This document shows, one piece after another, positions 11,182-26,000 of a stretch of 64,000 bases of DNA. Under the pieces are notes generated by a model. It did no database searches. It worked only from the letters and a program-made list of their open reading frames with translations, and was not told the DNA's origin. The stretch comes from Ciona intestinalis (lineage: Eukaryota > Chordata > Ascidiacea > Phlebobranchia > Cionidae). A program made the translations under genes and the position numbers. Location: assembly GCF_000224145.3 (NCBI RefSeq), contig NC_020167.2, forward strand, positions 6,578,862 to 6,642,861, given 5' to 3'. Numbering within the stretch: the stretch's first letter is position 1; every line of letters begins with the position of its first letter.

Positions 11182-13567
11182 ATGTCTGAATCAACGAATG
11201 AAAACACATCAAAACTCAACGAAATATCTGACAATATTCCCTCCCCGGTGATTGGACAGAATAAACCAATCAGTCGTTCTTATTCGGGAGATAGTTTTTC
11301 ATCATATTCCGATGAATTTGATTCGTCCAGATCCAGTGATCCTAAACTGTAAGTATTTACTATGTAATCTAATATTGGACAAATGAAAGAATAAAAATTT
11401 TGACTTACCCTTAGAAGTTGTGTTTAACTCTTCACTCTGTAACAATCAATTTAAATAATTCAAGTTTTATAACTCTTTGTCAATCGCTTAAATAATTGTA
11501 TTTGTTTATTTATAATGTAATATATATAATATGTTATTTTGTACAAACTAAACATTATTAGACTCATATACAAACTAAACGTTATTAGACTCATATAAAG
11601 CTAAATGCTGTTAATTTTTCAGTGAGCTTCCGCCAAGGTTATCATCCACACGTAACAGAGGTTGTGTTGAAGTTAAAAACACGTCAGTGTCTCGCAGCTC
11701 ATGGCGTGATCGTTGCAATGAAACAAGATCTTTGATTGACGCATCTGAGTATGCTGGGAAGTTGAGTGTTTGGGAAGAATGGATGGTGAAGAAATTGCAT
11801 GAAGAACAAGAGAAGAAGAATGAGATGGTGGGGTAGATCGGTAGATAATGGAAACATTTTTCCAAAAATAATTATATATTATACCTGTGAAGTTGCACAC
11901 ATGGGCAAGACAATGGTAGCATTTTCTTCAATCCAGTGATTTCATATGGGTTGTCTAAATTAACGTCATACATTAAATAAAATAATTATTTGTAAATTTA
12001 CATATGAGGAAACAAAACACCTTTGCTATAAACATCATCCTCACTTAAAAATATAAAATGTGTAAGATTTAACAACATGCTATATTTATTTATTTTTCAA
12101 TGAATGTTTTTTACTCAGAGAGAAAAGCAACGAGAGAAGAGAGAGAAAGAAAAAGAGGAACAAATGAAAAAAGAAGAAAGGATTCGACTGGCTCAACAGA
12201 AACATAAGGAATGGGTGGAAGAGAGACTTTATAAAGTGTGTTGTTACTCTGTGTTTTATCTTATGTTTTAATTTAACGCAGAGTGTACTCAAACTTTTTT
12301 TGGACCACATAACTTTTGGGTCTTCTGGATTTCTTTATGCCACACAGAATCACAATTTTAGGTTGGTATACAATAAATGCTAAAACATATTTTTGGAATT
12401 TGTTTTACAGGCATAGTTTTAAGAAACCCTGTTGTAATACTGGTATAGTCTTGTTTAAATATTTAGTAGGATGTTCCAACCACCAATACAGAATACAGCT
12501 ATATACTATTAACATAATACCTGCTGTTGCAGCTGAAGCTTCAGAAATCAAAAGAAAAACGTGAAATACAAATTCAAAATGAAATCGAAACAGAGAAACA
12601 ACAAAGAATCACTGAGAAAGCGAAAGTAGAATACGAAGCTTGGATGAAGAAACATAAAGAGATGAATAAACTTAAACGGATTAAAGTAATTTGTTTTTGT
12701 GGAATATTTAATATATTTACCATATTTAAAACATTACATATGTTTTTTTTATTTAGGCCAAAAAAAACTTGTTTTTGCCACAGTGGTATAAGGCAAAGCA
12801 ACAGAGTATATAGAACTGTGTTAAATATTGTAAAGCGAACATTATAAGCTGTGTATGCAGCACAGTATACCTTACTTCAATATATATGTATCTGGAGACG
12901 ACATAAGCAGTTTTTTAAGAAACAATAAAAGTTTTAAATTTCTTTGCAGGAGAAAAAAGAGACAGAAAAACAAATGAGAGAGAAAGAAGAGAAAAAGAGA
13001 GAGAGCGAAGAGGCCTATCAGAGATGGCTCGAAAAAACAAAAGAAAAATTTCCTGGTGAGTACAAGTTTTGCTTTTGCTAATAATCATTTATATGTCTTT
13101 GTACCATATGCTTCAACCCAGTGTTCCCTTTTCAGTTATCTAAATTATCAGCCAAAAAATGCGACGATAAGTAGGTTATATTCATTTATAACTGTTTCAT
13201 CACAGAAACCAAGTTGGCAACATCCCCTATCCCCGCCTACATTAACCCTCAGCCATGGGTGGGTCCCAATCAAGATGGTACCCGTCGTCGACCAAAAAGT
13301 CCCCCAGCACCCATAAGGACCATACAAAGAGGGAAATCCCCACAGCTACCCCATTCCCGTTCACACTCAGTGTCCGCTCATGTAAAACGGGTCCCGAAAC
13401 CAATTGAGACCCATACTCCAATGCGAATTGGGTCTGCACATAATGTAGGCTTGGTGAGAACATACACACCTCTTCGTTTTGCTGGAATAAGGACATCTAC
13501 ACCAACAAAGGCAAGATCAAAGCGGAACATTCAAGATGGCGGTTCCAGGTGTGGCTTGGGAAGATAG
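11182..13567 (+). CDS. CCDC34: CCDC34-like coiled-coil protein, six exons
   Basis: Exons: 11182-11348, 11623-11827, 12119-12235, 12533-12685, 12950-13055, 13206-13567; 369 aa, near the length of vertebrate CCDC34. Residues 1-56 are Ser/Asp-rich (SYSGDSFSSYSDEF). Exon 2 carries LSVWEEWMVKKLHEEQEKK, then exons 3-5 form a long charged helix with repeated KHKEWV / YEAWMKKHKE / YQRWLEKTKE modules, typical of the CCDC34 coiled coil. The last exon opens with a short Pro-rich motif (PAYINPQPWVGPN) and ends in a basic, Pro/Ser-rich tail. Vertebrate CCDC34 is associated with sperm flagellum and cilium function; transfer of that role is inference. AATAAA at 13696-13701 and 13707-13712 serve 3' end formation. 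The gene converges on KCNQ, with stop codons about 490 bp apart. Confidence 0.8.
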
Positions 13568-13695
13568 GCTCAAGACATAATGCAGTTTTTACTAAAATGT
13601 GCAAGTTTTCTAGTTTAGATCCTGTATATAGAAGAGATATGATGTTTAGATATTTAAATTAATAATTTATCAGCTTTAAAAGCTCAACCTGTTGA

Positions 13696-13712
13696 AATAA
13701 AAGAACAATAAA
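13696..13712 (+). terminator. CCDC34 polyadenylation signals
   Basis: Two AATAAA hexamers (13696-13701, 13707-13712) lie 130-145 bases after the stop codon. Confidence 0.7.
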
Positions 13713-13965
13713 ATTTCTTATTTTATTCAAAAAATACGAATTGGTTAAAACAACGACAGTTAAAAAGTGCAAAGAAGAACAAGTGTATAACATTAAACAC
13801 TGCACAGTGACAAGTAACAGTAGGGTTTCAGGTTCAAACCCTTTATAAGGAAGTTCAGTAATAATAAAGCATTGAACTTGCCGTTGAAACTATTTGTATA
13901 CAAAACTACTTTGTAAAACAATGAATTTTTGATGCAAAAACAAATAAACCCTTTGAATAAGCGGG

Positions 13966-13971
13966 TTTATT
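13966..13971 (-). terminator. KCNQ polyadenylation signal
   Basis: TTTATT on the plus strand is AATAAA on the minus strand, about 90 bases after the KCNQ stop at 14063-14061. Confidence 0.65.
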
Positions 13972-14060
13972 TTTCTGTTGGTATCACGAATTTAAACAGC
14001 TCTATTTGATGTCAGTATGCAAAATAAACTTTCCAAAAGAGCTGTTTTAGATTTAAAATC

Positions 14061-17000
14061 TTAAGGATAATTTTCTGCAAAGTTGTGTGGCTTTGTAAAA
14101 CCATTAGGACCATCTTTCAGTAGATTTCCATTGTTTGTAGTTATGTGGTTATTTTTCTCAACTTTATCTACCCCACTACCAGTAAGCGGTTCCCAGAAAC
14201 ACAACTCCCCATTTTTGACAGGCAGCTCATCGACCACAATGGTCGAAGATTCATCCTTGATTCCAAATTTAAGCCAATCAGGTGACTCTATTTCAGGAAA
14301 TAAAACGAGGGATTTTGATTCTTCGTCGCCTGCGTCACATGACCAAGACCTGCGATCTACAAAAATGATATTTTAAATTGAAAATTAATAGAAAACAACT
14401 ATAATATTACCAACTAAAAGGATAAACATAATAAAAGAAATTTCCGCCAGCCGGTTATTTTCGCAGAAGCGTAAAACTGCCGTTGAAAGGCAGATGCTTT
14501 AACGTGACCTACAAGTACCACCAAAATTTAATTTGAAAATGCCTTTTGAGCATCACTATCTATATACAATTTTTGTTTTTATTGGTCTACCTCCTTAAGG
14601 TTATAGAAGCTGCTAACACTTAATTTAATGAATTGCATAACTTTTTTCACGACTTTCTTATGAAACTTATACAGAATATTGAGTTATAGAATAACAACTC
14701 ACCAAGTGCATCACAAAGCAGTCTTGGATTAGTTGAGAACTTCGCCACCCCATCCACCGACCGTCTGCGATCCTTTTTTGACAATCCAATTTTCCGACGT
14801 AAATTCAACAAATTTTTCGAAAAATGTTTTTTTTTTAACAGTTTTATAGATTCCGGTGACACATAGCCATCCGCTGGTGTGTTCCCCGTTTCCCTTTTTT
14901 CAACATGCTCCAAACAATCAGAATTATCCGTAAACGAATCGCAATCGGAAGGTGATTTTTTCTCTTTCTTCAAACCCTCTACATTACTGTTTGTATTTTT
15001 ATTATCTTTTTCCTCAGTTTCAAGAGTGTTTTCATCTGAAGTTTTTATCTTTTTTGGTTCATTTGAAAAGCTTGAAGTGCTCTCCCTTTTTCCTTTTTCA
15101 CTTAGTATTTTATTTTCTTCTTTTAACAAAGATGTTGCAACTGGAGGTTCTTCACTTGTAACAATGGATTCCTTTGTTTCATCACAAGCTTCATTGTCGG
15201 GTGAATCATTCTGTTACAAGATATATTATAATGACACATCGACAGTGAACATGAGTTGTATGAATACAGTATGTGTGTCTGTTGTAAAAGAAGACACCCT
15301 TGTTATAATTTAACAATAAGCATGAAGCGTATGAATACACCACGTGTGTTTGGTGTATAAGAAGACACACGTGTCAAAATTAGACAGCTAGCATGATGTG
15401 TACAGATATACCATGCGTCTCTGGTATATAGTAACACACCAAAGTTGCAACTTAATGGCAACTATCAGTGGCATAAACATTACATTATAACATAAATATG
15501 ATATCTATGTACCATGGGTAGAATCCCCCAAGATCTGGCAGGTTTCATTGTCGCTTTGAGTGCTTTATTATGTGTGTTAGCTGGCCACTTGGGAGCGCTA
15601 GATTTCCCATTTCTATGGTCTTTTATATTCTAAAATAAACATAGTATTGTTCATACTTTGATGTAACAATACCAATTATGACATCAATACCTTTGCATTG
15701 TCTTCAAGATCAATTTCTGGTTGAGTAAACACCGTTGCCTTCCTGCGAACTTTGCCATTTTTCTTGTCCGACCTACAAAAACATAGTTAGTGGTTAGGTG
15801 TGATGCTTAATAATGATAGCCGTTTAACGGCAACTGCTTAAACCTAGTGGTCACTAAGAGGTTGTCCGAATTTTCAGCCATGCAGAAAACACAATAACTA
15901 CAAAGTTAAATACGTGGTAACTCATATGGGGGGCACAAGGTGTATGAAGCTTAACACCCATGTAATGACAACTGTCATTTTCTTTCCGCGTAAGGATAAA
16001 TAAGTTCCATAAAAGAACATACACAATAACTCACGTTAACAACTGTATGACTTGGTCCAACTTTTGATCAACTTTCTTCACGTCAATTTCCACGCTATGC
16101 AACCTTGAGTTTATACTTGGGGGTGATTTGGGGAAGTTACCACGGTGGCCTTCACCCGTTCTAGTGCCACGGGTATTTCCCACTGCTCCACCATCGGTCC
16201 CAATGCCAAGAATACAATCAACTCTGGGATGTCATAAAGAGGGAAAAATAAATGAGTTTTTCAGTAAATGATTTTTTTTTTATCTTTTCGTTTATTTATT
16301 TATTGTTTTTGTGTGTGTATTGAACCTTAAACGATTGTGCTGTTTCACTGCAATGGCTACAGATAAACAAATGAATAAGCATAGGTTATTTATCCTTGCG
16401 GGGCAAAGACAGTTGCAGAACACAGGTGTTCTGTTTCATACACCTTGTGTCTGTTTACGAATAACCTCTATGTGTCTATTTATGAAATTATGTAACTTTG
16501 TGGATGATTATTTTTCTAGTGATTTTTTATGACTTTCTATACTCCATAAGGGCGACTGGGCTCGAAAAAGCCTTGTTAGTGTCTCAAACCACAAAAATGG
16601 AAGTTGAGTTAAAAATGCTCATTATAACAGCATACCGGTTTTGCAGAAGTTTAATCCTGGACAACATATCCACGTGACCAGCAGAATATTGTTCGATCAC
16701 ATCTTTAACATCATAGGGTCGAAGTGCTTCCTTAAATTTTCGTCTTGCTACGAAAAACTTCATCATTCTAAGACGGAAATTAATTTGTTGAAGATTAATA
16801 AAAAGCAAATCCCATACAGTACATGTAGACATTTGTAAGTGGAAATAAGGTATATAATGAAACACCTGTTTTAAAACTTAAAAAAAATAATCTTGCATAA
16901 AGTTACATATGGGACATTAAACGGGCACTTGGTGTATGAATGACTGCCGTTGCCTACCTAGACAGGGTACACAAATTACAATTTTTTATTCATAGCCATA

Positions 17001-20000
17001 TATATGTATATTAGATGTAGTAATACACCAGTAGTTCAGGACTAAACTCGAATTATTGACATAATGGCATTGCAACAGCAACAAGCAGCAAGAGAAATAT
17101 TGAATATTAATCAACACTGCATTTTTTATCATAGTTAAAGCCTAAGCCCCACTGTTCCTTTGATTTAAATGATAAATTTGCATATTACGTTTAAATAATT
17201 TAAACTATCTGAAAACATTGGTTCTTAAACCCAACATTATATCATCACAGCCGAATGACAACAATTTCAAAATTTGGTTTAAAATTGTGTGGAATTACCT
17301 TATGGCGCGAATAGCAACTTTGTGTTGTTCAGTCAATTCAGTTAATCCGGTTTCAACCAGATTGGTGATGCTTGATGTAGAGTCATCTGAATCTGCACCA
17401 GTCACTGTGAAAATAAGCAAGCCATGAGTAAAAGCTATTTAAGCCAGTTATAAACGCTAAAATTGGATGCTTCTGGGAATTTTTTTATCAATAATAATCA
17501 ATATATTTAATTTCTTATAATTGTAGTAATCAAACTGTTGGGTTTATGTGATTATTTTCAATGTACAATTCTTTATGTGATACTGTGAAATGAATCCATA
17601 ATAATAAGGTCTGACTTTGTGTAATGATAATTACAATACTAGTGTAGTGCATATAACAACGTTATTAATTTTTTTGGTATTTTAAATTTAAATTCAAAGC
17701 TATTATTTAAATTTTAAGCTGTTATAGGTCAAGGTCATCTAAGGTATTCTACTAAAGTATAATAGATCTTTACATATTAATCTGAATGTATAATAAAGCA
17801 TACTAAAAATGGCTACCCGATTTATTTTAAGTTTTAATCCCGTGTTTTTTTATAAAGGGGATTAAATACATGTAACACCTTCAAGAGCACAAAGATGGTA
17901 ATGCTATCAGGAAAGCTGCCAACTGCATTGAGCTGCAACATGGGATATAATAAATAATGCACGAGATGAAAACGTGTGATCCCACCAAGTGTTTAGAGCT
18001 AACTTAGCTTCACATTAAACATTAATAAACCTGAATCCAAGTAACTGTCAAGCGTATCTTTTATCCGCAACTAATACTTTCAATATTAAATGGTTATTTA
18101 TATATATAATGTAATGTATGTATAATGAAATGTCAATATCATAATAAATAGTTTGAAAGCTGTTTTGAAGTTTAATTCTATTTTATTTTTTTAGATATGG
18201 CTTTCTGGGATTAAATGTTTAATATGTGTTCTATTAAAACATTGTTTTTTTTTTGCACAAAGACTTTGTCAAGGTTTTGACCAGAATGTTTTCGTATATA
18301 CATTTAATACGTTCAGTTGCAATATTAAAAGAAGTTCTTTTAAATTGGAAGTTTCAATACAAAACATAGGATGTAATGTAAAATAATTTCAACTACATAT
18401 TATACAGTTCAAGAGATTGTACATTATTGCCCTACTTTTACAAGTGATTAATTTTTACGTTAGAAGCCGCATTCATGAAATGAGATTTAAAAACAAATAT
18501 TTTAATGCAGGCCTTATTACAATGTTTAAAGCCATAAATAATTTGACCTTTTATTGCGAACAACATGTCATAAAATCTATTTTTAAAAAAGTAATTTTAA
18601 ATTCTTTTCGCAATTTTCAGAAAACAAGCTCTTAAACAGTTACGACACAAAAATAGCCGATACGATTATGACATCACAAATTGCCCACCTTTTTCTCTCC
18701 AAGGCACACGAATAGAATTCTGACGTGAAATGCGGTCAGTTAGACGTTCCGCTAGGCTTTGTGACTTCACAATCTAATAATAATAATAATAAAGGTTAAT
18801 TAATCTATCTAAAATATGACATCCATAATGTTAGTAATTGGTAAAATATAGTAGGGTGGGGTAAGATGGTCCCCCCCCATGTTTTCATTTTCTTTTACCA
18901 TCTCATTTGGTAGTAGACAAAGAATATTTACAGAATTATAGACCATTATCTTCAGAAATTTTAATATAGGGTTATTAATTAAAAAACACTAACCCACCTC
19001 ATTTCTTGATGTTGAATATCCAGGTAACATAGGGGTAATGGGTTCAGAACCCACCCCTGGAGGGGAAACCACTGTGGTTTTGGATGAACCCCCTCTTCTG
19101 CTTTTAAAAGTCTGTCTTCGAGATAACCTTGGGCTCGGGTTCGACTTTAGTTTATCTCTAATGCTTTTCTTTCTGTAGAAGTAGAAAAAATTAAATTCTG
19201 CATTTGGGAAGTAACTCAGAAAGTTACATGCGTGGACCGTAGTAACTCGTAAGCATCACAAGGTGTATGAAACATAACGCCCATGTTATAACTACTGTCC
19301 CAGTCCCACTCTGCGAAGATAAATAAGTAAAGAAATTTCATTCATACATACATTCACACAAATACTAAATCTGGAAATAAATTTACATGAATAAAATTGA
19401 CAATCACATTCGGTGCTTTTGCAACCAGGTCAAATACTAAATCTGGAAATAAATTTACATGAATAAAATTGACAATCACACTCAGTGCTTTTGCAACCAG
19501 GTAATAACTGCTTACTGCTTATGAAAGTTGCCAATTTAATACAGGGACATTGGTATAGTTTTACAACTTATTTTAGGGCTGCAACCTGTACTCATGTACA
19601 ACATTACATTCGCATTCTTAAATAATGCCTAAAACTATTTTATCGTAAAAATTACTTTCTTTAGAAAAGCTAATGTTGTGTGAAGGTTTTTTTAAATTTG
19701 GAAACATTTGACTCAGCACCTCTGATGCCAAGCATGTTGGTTATGTGGCAAAACCTGCGAACCAGACCAAAAAAGATCGCGACATTAAAACACTACAGAT
19801 CCTAATGGTGCATGATAAAGGCACAATATTCTGGCTGCAAATTGCAGCTTGTGGTAAAAACTTAAAACAACATCCTGTCAATCATTCTACATGGTACCAA
19901 AAAAAGGTTAAACGGTTAAAGGTCACGAACCCTGTGTTTTGGGGTCGCAGATGAGGCTTCCATGTTGCAACGGAGCGCGAATTTTTATCCGCAGCATAAC

Positions 20001-23000
20001 ATCGCCACATACACTGTAATAAATAGGCGGCCGGCATTCTCCTGCGAGCGAAATGCTTCTGACGGTTTTGTTCCTGAACTTTTAAAGCAAATCCTGAACC
20101 CAGAATTCCCTGAAAATAAAAAGCAGTTTGTTTTTGAGCTCTTCAAACGCGAAACATATTTTTTGTTTATTTTGTTGATTACAAAAACAAAGATAAAAGT
20201 AAAATAAATGAAAGACTCTGGTTTAAAAAGCATGGCTGTTAAACTTAATTAAAAGCAACTCGGGTTGTAGAAGCTAATTAAAGCAGATTACTATGTAGAT
20301 AGAAAATATTAAAATAGAAATTGCTAAAAAATACACATATAGAAAATACTGCAGTATATTTGTGGATAACATAATGTCAAAAAAACACTGTCTAAAAAGT
20401 TTCAACACTAAAAGACATTACAATCTTCAAATATTTTTTTACTTTCCATATAGAACTATTATTGCTTCTTGCTTGTATACCCTACGTAATTGTTTGTTAT
20501 CCTTTATATTAAACTTGAAGAAGGTCCAGACAAAAGTATGTTTGTAAACTTTTACATCAGTTATCAAATCTTTGGCTCACAATCGCTGTGTGATGTCATA
20601 AATAATATATGAGTATCCGTAAAAAGGATCTTGCCAAGAAAAGATGGAAAAAGTAGAAGCAAGGTTCAACAAGCACTTAACATTGAAAAGGTAGTTAGCG
20701 GTTTTGTAAACTCGTGTTGTGGCGTTGACATTATCTTGTACAGTTTCAATAGCGAAAACTGTCGCGAAATTTAATGTCCTCTTTATCCTCTTATAATGTT
20801 TTTGCATTAAATAGAAACAATGTTTTGTTAGTTAAATTACTTTTGAAACAGGCATCAACACCATATGGACTAATACACAGGTATTTATTTAAACAATGAA
20901 TTTAAAAGCCAACTATGCAAGTTTTTCACTTTGAAGAATATGTATGCTTTGAAGTGCTTGAATATAACTTTAACCTTATAAAAATTGTACAAAGACGCAT
21001 CTGGTGCAACATACTTTATCGCTAACCTCATGACTCAGTGTTTATAAAGAAACTTTTCTACTGATAGAAGTATGTTTATACAGGCATTGGAATTTTTATG
21101 TTTCATCTATAAATACACAAGGATAACAGTGGAGGTTATAAAACTTGTTAAAGACACTGTGGGAGCCTAAACAAAGAAACTGTTCATTCTTAAATAAGAA
21201 ATAATTTGCTTCTAGGTTGGTGGTTTATCACAAATTATTTATTATTTTTATTGTTACTGTGCAATTGCCATAATACACAGTCAGTTTAATGAATGCCTGT
21301 ACAAAGCTGGGTAAATAAAGTAGAAAGTTATGGTCAAATCCTGATAGTGATACATTATAAAGTAAGTTTCCTGTTTCTTTCATTAATATTTATGGTATCA
21401 ATTATGAATAAATCGATTTGATAAGCTTCAAATATAATTCAACTATGGCAGATAAATTTAATTATGTACTTGTGATGTAACAAAAGCTATTGTTTCGTGC
21501 TATGTTGCAACCAACTGTGTGTACACGCAACTAAAGCTACATATGCAGCAATACCGATACTGAGTAACAGTGCATGATAAGCTTACAGTTCTTATACCAC
21601 TAATACATAAACCATATGAATAAATCATAAAGAACACACAGAAAAAAACTATCCTTTCTTTAGTTTCTAAAAGGATAAAGTTTGATCCCTTTTCAAGAAC
21701 ATTAAATCTGGCATGGTAGCCATTCAATAGTTACTTCACATAGTTTAATAAAAAAATTTTCTTCTTCAAAAAAAAAAAATGCAGCAACAAATTTAACAAT
21801 TTCATAGGGTCAGTTAATTTTAAGGGCCGAGTTATTTGTTGTTAAACTATTTTACATGAAACTTACGGCTGGTAGAGCAAAAAATGAAATTCCAAGAATT
21901 GCAAATACACTTGCTATTAGACGACCCAGCCATGTGATCGGAACCTTTTCTCCGTACCCGATGGTTGTCAGGGTTATCTGTAAAATTATTATGATGTCAC
22001 AAACCATATTTATTATAATCATTAGTTATTACTTTCGTTATCTTAAAACAATATAAGCAATGCAGTCGCAAAGACTTACTTAAAGGTGGGTTTGCTTACA
22101 GTTTTAAAAGTACGTTAGCAATATTGTCGATTGGTACCATAGTTCGTAAAAGCAAAATACAAACAAGTAAAGAAAGGCCTTCTTTTTCATTTAACAACAT
22201 TTTATTAAACCACATTTTCTTAATATCTTTATTGTCCTTGATACATGTTATTGTTATGTTAGAGGAAAAGTTGTTTAAAAATATATTATGCCAAATAGCA
22301 GCAGCAACAGTACAATAAACAAGACCTGTTTAAAGGGACCCATACATCAAATAACAAAACTTCAAATCTTATTTTTATAAAATATTTATAAACTTACCAA
22401 TCCCCACCATAAGGCATCGGCAAAAGTTTCAAATTCTTTGCTGTTTTCATCTTTTTCTGCTTGATAGACAAGAAACGAAGCAAATATGAGGGCAAGGAAG
22501 CCAATATACCATGCTGTGATCAACTCCTAATAAAACCAGTGGTATTAGTTGAATAAACATACTGTTCTCGTTGGCACACTGGTTAGCAGTCCATATTTGG
22601 CCTAGAAGTTGCCGGTTTAGGGCTTACCACTGCTACCAATGTGGGCAAATGTGTTCTTGGATCTTGGGCAAACACTCAACGGCAATTACTTCAACCCAAT
22701 GACCTCCAATGGGTAGTCCAAATTATCCGCCATACATTAATAATACCAAAAAAATAAAAATAATCCCCCACAAAGTTACTATTTGATAACTCAGAAAGGG
22801 CAGAGGTATATAAAACAAAACACCAGCGTTACAACAAATGTCATTACCCACCACTCAAGAATAAAGAAGTTACATTTATTCATGCAATATGGTAGGCAAG
22901 GAGACCAGGATTGTAGGCAAAATTTGGCTTATTCTCTTATTGTTATTATTGGTGCTCTTAGTTTGTCTTTTTACAGCAAGCCATTTAAAAAGCCTTGCTC

Positions 23001-26000
23001 TATAAACATAATCACTCTATGGTTGGTGATTACTTAATTAGTGTGTTTAAACAACAGTTGTTTCGTTGTTTGTTTTGGACAATGGGTGTTTATAACATGA
23101 CTACTAATGTTTTACGAGGTCTAAAGTCTGCTGGGGTAACTTCACAATAATCGGGGTAAAGTGTTATAAAACTGAACTCATATTACCTCAGTAGAGGAGA
23201 ATTTTAGCAATTTGGCAAACTCTTACCACAAGTATGCATTTGTGTAATAAGCATGACAAGAACATATACATAATTCACATTGAAACGGATACAGGATAGA
23301 CCGCATGTGGAACTAAAGCGGTTTCAAAATTTCCTTCATTACCATCAGGATGGAATGCGGGTGTAATTGAAAAGGCATTAAAGGTAATGTTATATATAGA
23401 ACGTATTCACAGAAAAAAGAAATGTATGTATTATTCAACAGATCTAATTGAATTAACTGCCAGCAGTGCTATTCCTTTTCACAATAATTCAAGGAGATAG
23501 GTGCTATTTGTCATGACACGAAACCCTTGTTAAATTGTCGTGGTTGTCACATACCCAACCATAGACATCAAATAATAAAACTACCAATCTTAAACATTCT
23601 GCCGTCTGCTTTTTTTTAAAAAAATTCGTTATTATTATACTGCCTCCATAAGTAAGTATATAGTAATTTGGGGTAAGATGATACATGTTTTCATTCTCTC
23701 CTATTAACTCTTTTGGTAGTAAACAAAGCATATTACTTTAAAGAATCAAATCATAACCGTAGCCCCAAGACTGAATGTGAATGAATGAATGTAACTTACT
23801 TTATCCTCGCGTGGCCGGAAAACGACAGTCGTTATAACGCGGGTTTAACACCTTGTGTCAGCTTACGAGTTACCATGAATGTTACTTTGTGGGTAATTAT
23901 TTTTTTTGGGACTTTTTTTTTTATTTTCTTATATATTGCTGATAATTTGAACAAACCCAATTAGTGACCCACTGGGTTGGAGCAATTGCCGTTAAGTGTC
24001 CTTGCCCGAAAGAAACATTACGCCCANNNNNNNNNNNNNNNNNNNNNNNNNNNNNNNNNNNNNNNNNNNNNNNNNNCTCAATGGTAGCAGCGACGGGCCT
24101 TGAACCCATTACCTCTGGGCTACAGGCAGGCGCGCTAACCACTACGCCACGGCGCCGGTGACTCTAAAACAGTTGTTAATTGTTAAACACACGATTTAGG
24201 TAACGTAGGATAATATGTAATTTCCGTAACCCGTCTTACCCCACATTACCACAGTTTATTCTAGAGTGACTTACTTTACTGTGAGCTCTAACAACAGAAG
24301 AAAACACTTTTATTTTCTATACAATACTAGTAGTTAAGGGTCTATGACCTAAAGACATCGGTAAATTAATGCCAATGTCACTTACTTTACTGTGAGCTCT
24401 AACAACAGAAGATAACAACTTCCATGATCCTCCTCTTCTGTCCATTCTAACCATTCTCAGGATCTGTAGGAATCGTAGACTTCTCATCGCCGTGGCAGCG
24501 AACATGTGACCGTTCGACCCGATACAAAGAACAACAAAAGAAGACATCACAACGATAATATCTGTGAGATAATAATTACAACTTAAGTTAATTAATGCTG
24601 TATTGTGAGTTTAGCAGCCACACTGGTTTATTAGACACTTTTCCTTAAGTAGTTTTTACCCGCAGCAGATTTTTAACAACTATGATTTGGCTGCTAATTC
24701 AAGTCTCTTTGTTGTTTTAATTGATCTATCTTTCTTACTGTATTTAAAGGGATAGATAAAAAAGGAAAAAATTATGTAACTACATATGTGTTATTTGGGT
24801 TATTAATTAATATCACATAATTTACTATGATATTTTAGTAATTGCAACAAATTTGCGACAGAAAAGAGCCAAGTCATTGAATTTGCCATCTATAACATAA
24901 CAAGTTACAATCATGATGCATTAACATATTTATATTCTTTTTTACACAGTTAAACTAAATGTTTCTAATTTTTAAACAATTCTTAAGGCAGTTTTATTAA
25001 AACAATATAACACAGCAGTTATGAGTCATGTTACAACTATTTCCTTTGATAAAATAACTTGTTAACACTTTGCTATTTAATTAAACAAATTGTAATTTTA
25101 AAATATGAAACTTTCTTAGGAGAAAATGGCGCCGACAGATCCGCATTTTTAGCGTGCTGTGGCATAGTGTTAAGGGCGTTGGCATCGTAACCAGATTCGT
25201 AAGTGAGGATGCGTATAAACTGTTAAGTACCTCACACAGGCGCGGATAACAATTTGGTGGACTTGATTTTAGTCTGTAACGTTTTTAAAGCAGCACATCT
25301 TTCTTTTCTTTAACATTTCATATTGCTTTGCATTTTTGGTAGCCGCGTTTTTATTTTGAAACATTTACTTATGTGGTTCATCCCAGCGTGTTTTAACGAC
25401 TGTCGTTTGCTAATTCCCTTTAATTCGTTTATTTTTAATCGATCTTCGCTGCTGTATTCGAAGAATTAATTCTAACCAAGTCACATACGTCGCAACCCGT
25501 AAGGACCTAAGCGAACATGGAGTGTGTGAAACATGGCACTCGTGTTAATTCCTGTCTTTGCCCCTCCACTTGAGGATTAATAAGTTACATTAAATAAATG
25601 AATTTATGTTACCGATAACACATAACGGTTTCTTGCAAAATCTCATTCTTCCAAGAAACCCCTGGTAGCGACATCTACAACCGGCGCTCCAAATCCTTAC
25701 GCCAAGTTCCAACCCAAAAAGAATAAGAATCAGGACCTCCTGAAAAATATAAAGATTCGGACGCTTGGTCGATATTTTTAATTGCTACTACTATAGTACA
25801 AAAGCTTGTGGCAGCTAAAATAGATGAACGATGGCGGGTTGATTTTTTTGTTAATTTATGGTGCAAAAATAGTTTTTAAACTTGTTGATAAGTTGAAGAA
25901 AGTTTACAGACGTCCAACATGTTACAGTTTGAAAATTCGCCAGCTGGCGCGCCAAATTTTCACTTAAATCGTCCCCACTAAATAAACGACTACTAAACAC

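Larger units (their letters stand above)
23657..24254. mobile_element. MITE interrupted by a SINE
   Basis: MITE halves at 23657-~23766 (TATAGTAATTTGGGGTAAGA, 'tttggtagtaaacaaagc') and ~24157-24254 ('aacagttgttaattgttaaacacacga', 'cttaccccaca') join colinearly once the SINE between them is removed. The right TIR is worn. Confidence 0.85.

Noticed and set aside
11611..11900. Minus-strand frames opposite CCDC34 exon 2
   Set aside because: Antisense shadows of a charged coiled-coil exon; no family match.
13800..13850. Possible tRNA T-arm (GGTTCAAACCC)
   Set aside because: No A-box or acceptor stem partner nearby.
14879..15313. 144-residue plus-strand frame rich in Ser/Phe
   Set aside because: Complement of the Lys/Glu/Ser-rich KCNQ exon 15210-14703, where codon bias keeps the opposite strand open.
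24077..24156. Functional tRNA gene
   Set aside because: Good A- and B-boxes, but the anticodon arm does not fold properly and the segment continues into the SINE body; it is a SINE head.
25675..25866. 63-residue minus-strand ORF starting MHHKLTKK
   Set aside because: Wrong frame over the KCNQ S2-S3 exon; the correct frame reads [15 protein letters not shown].
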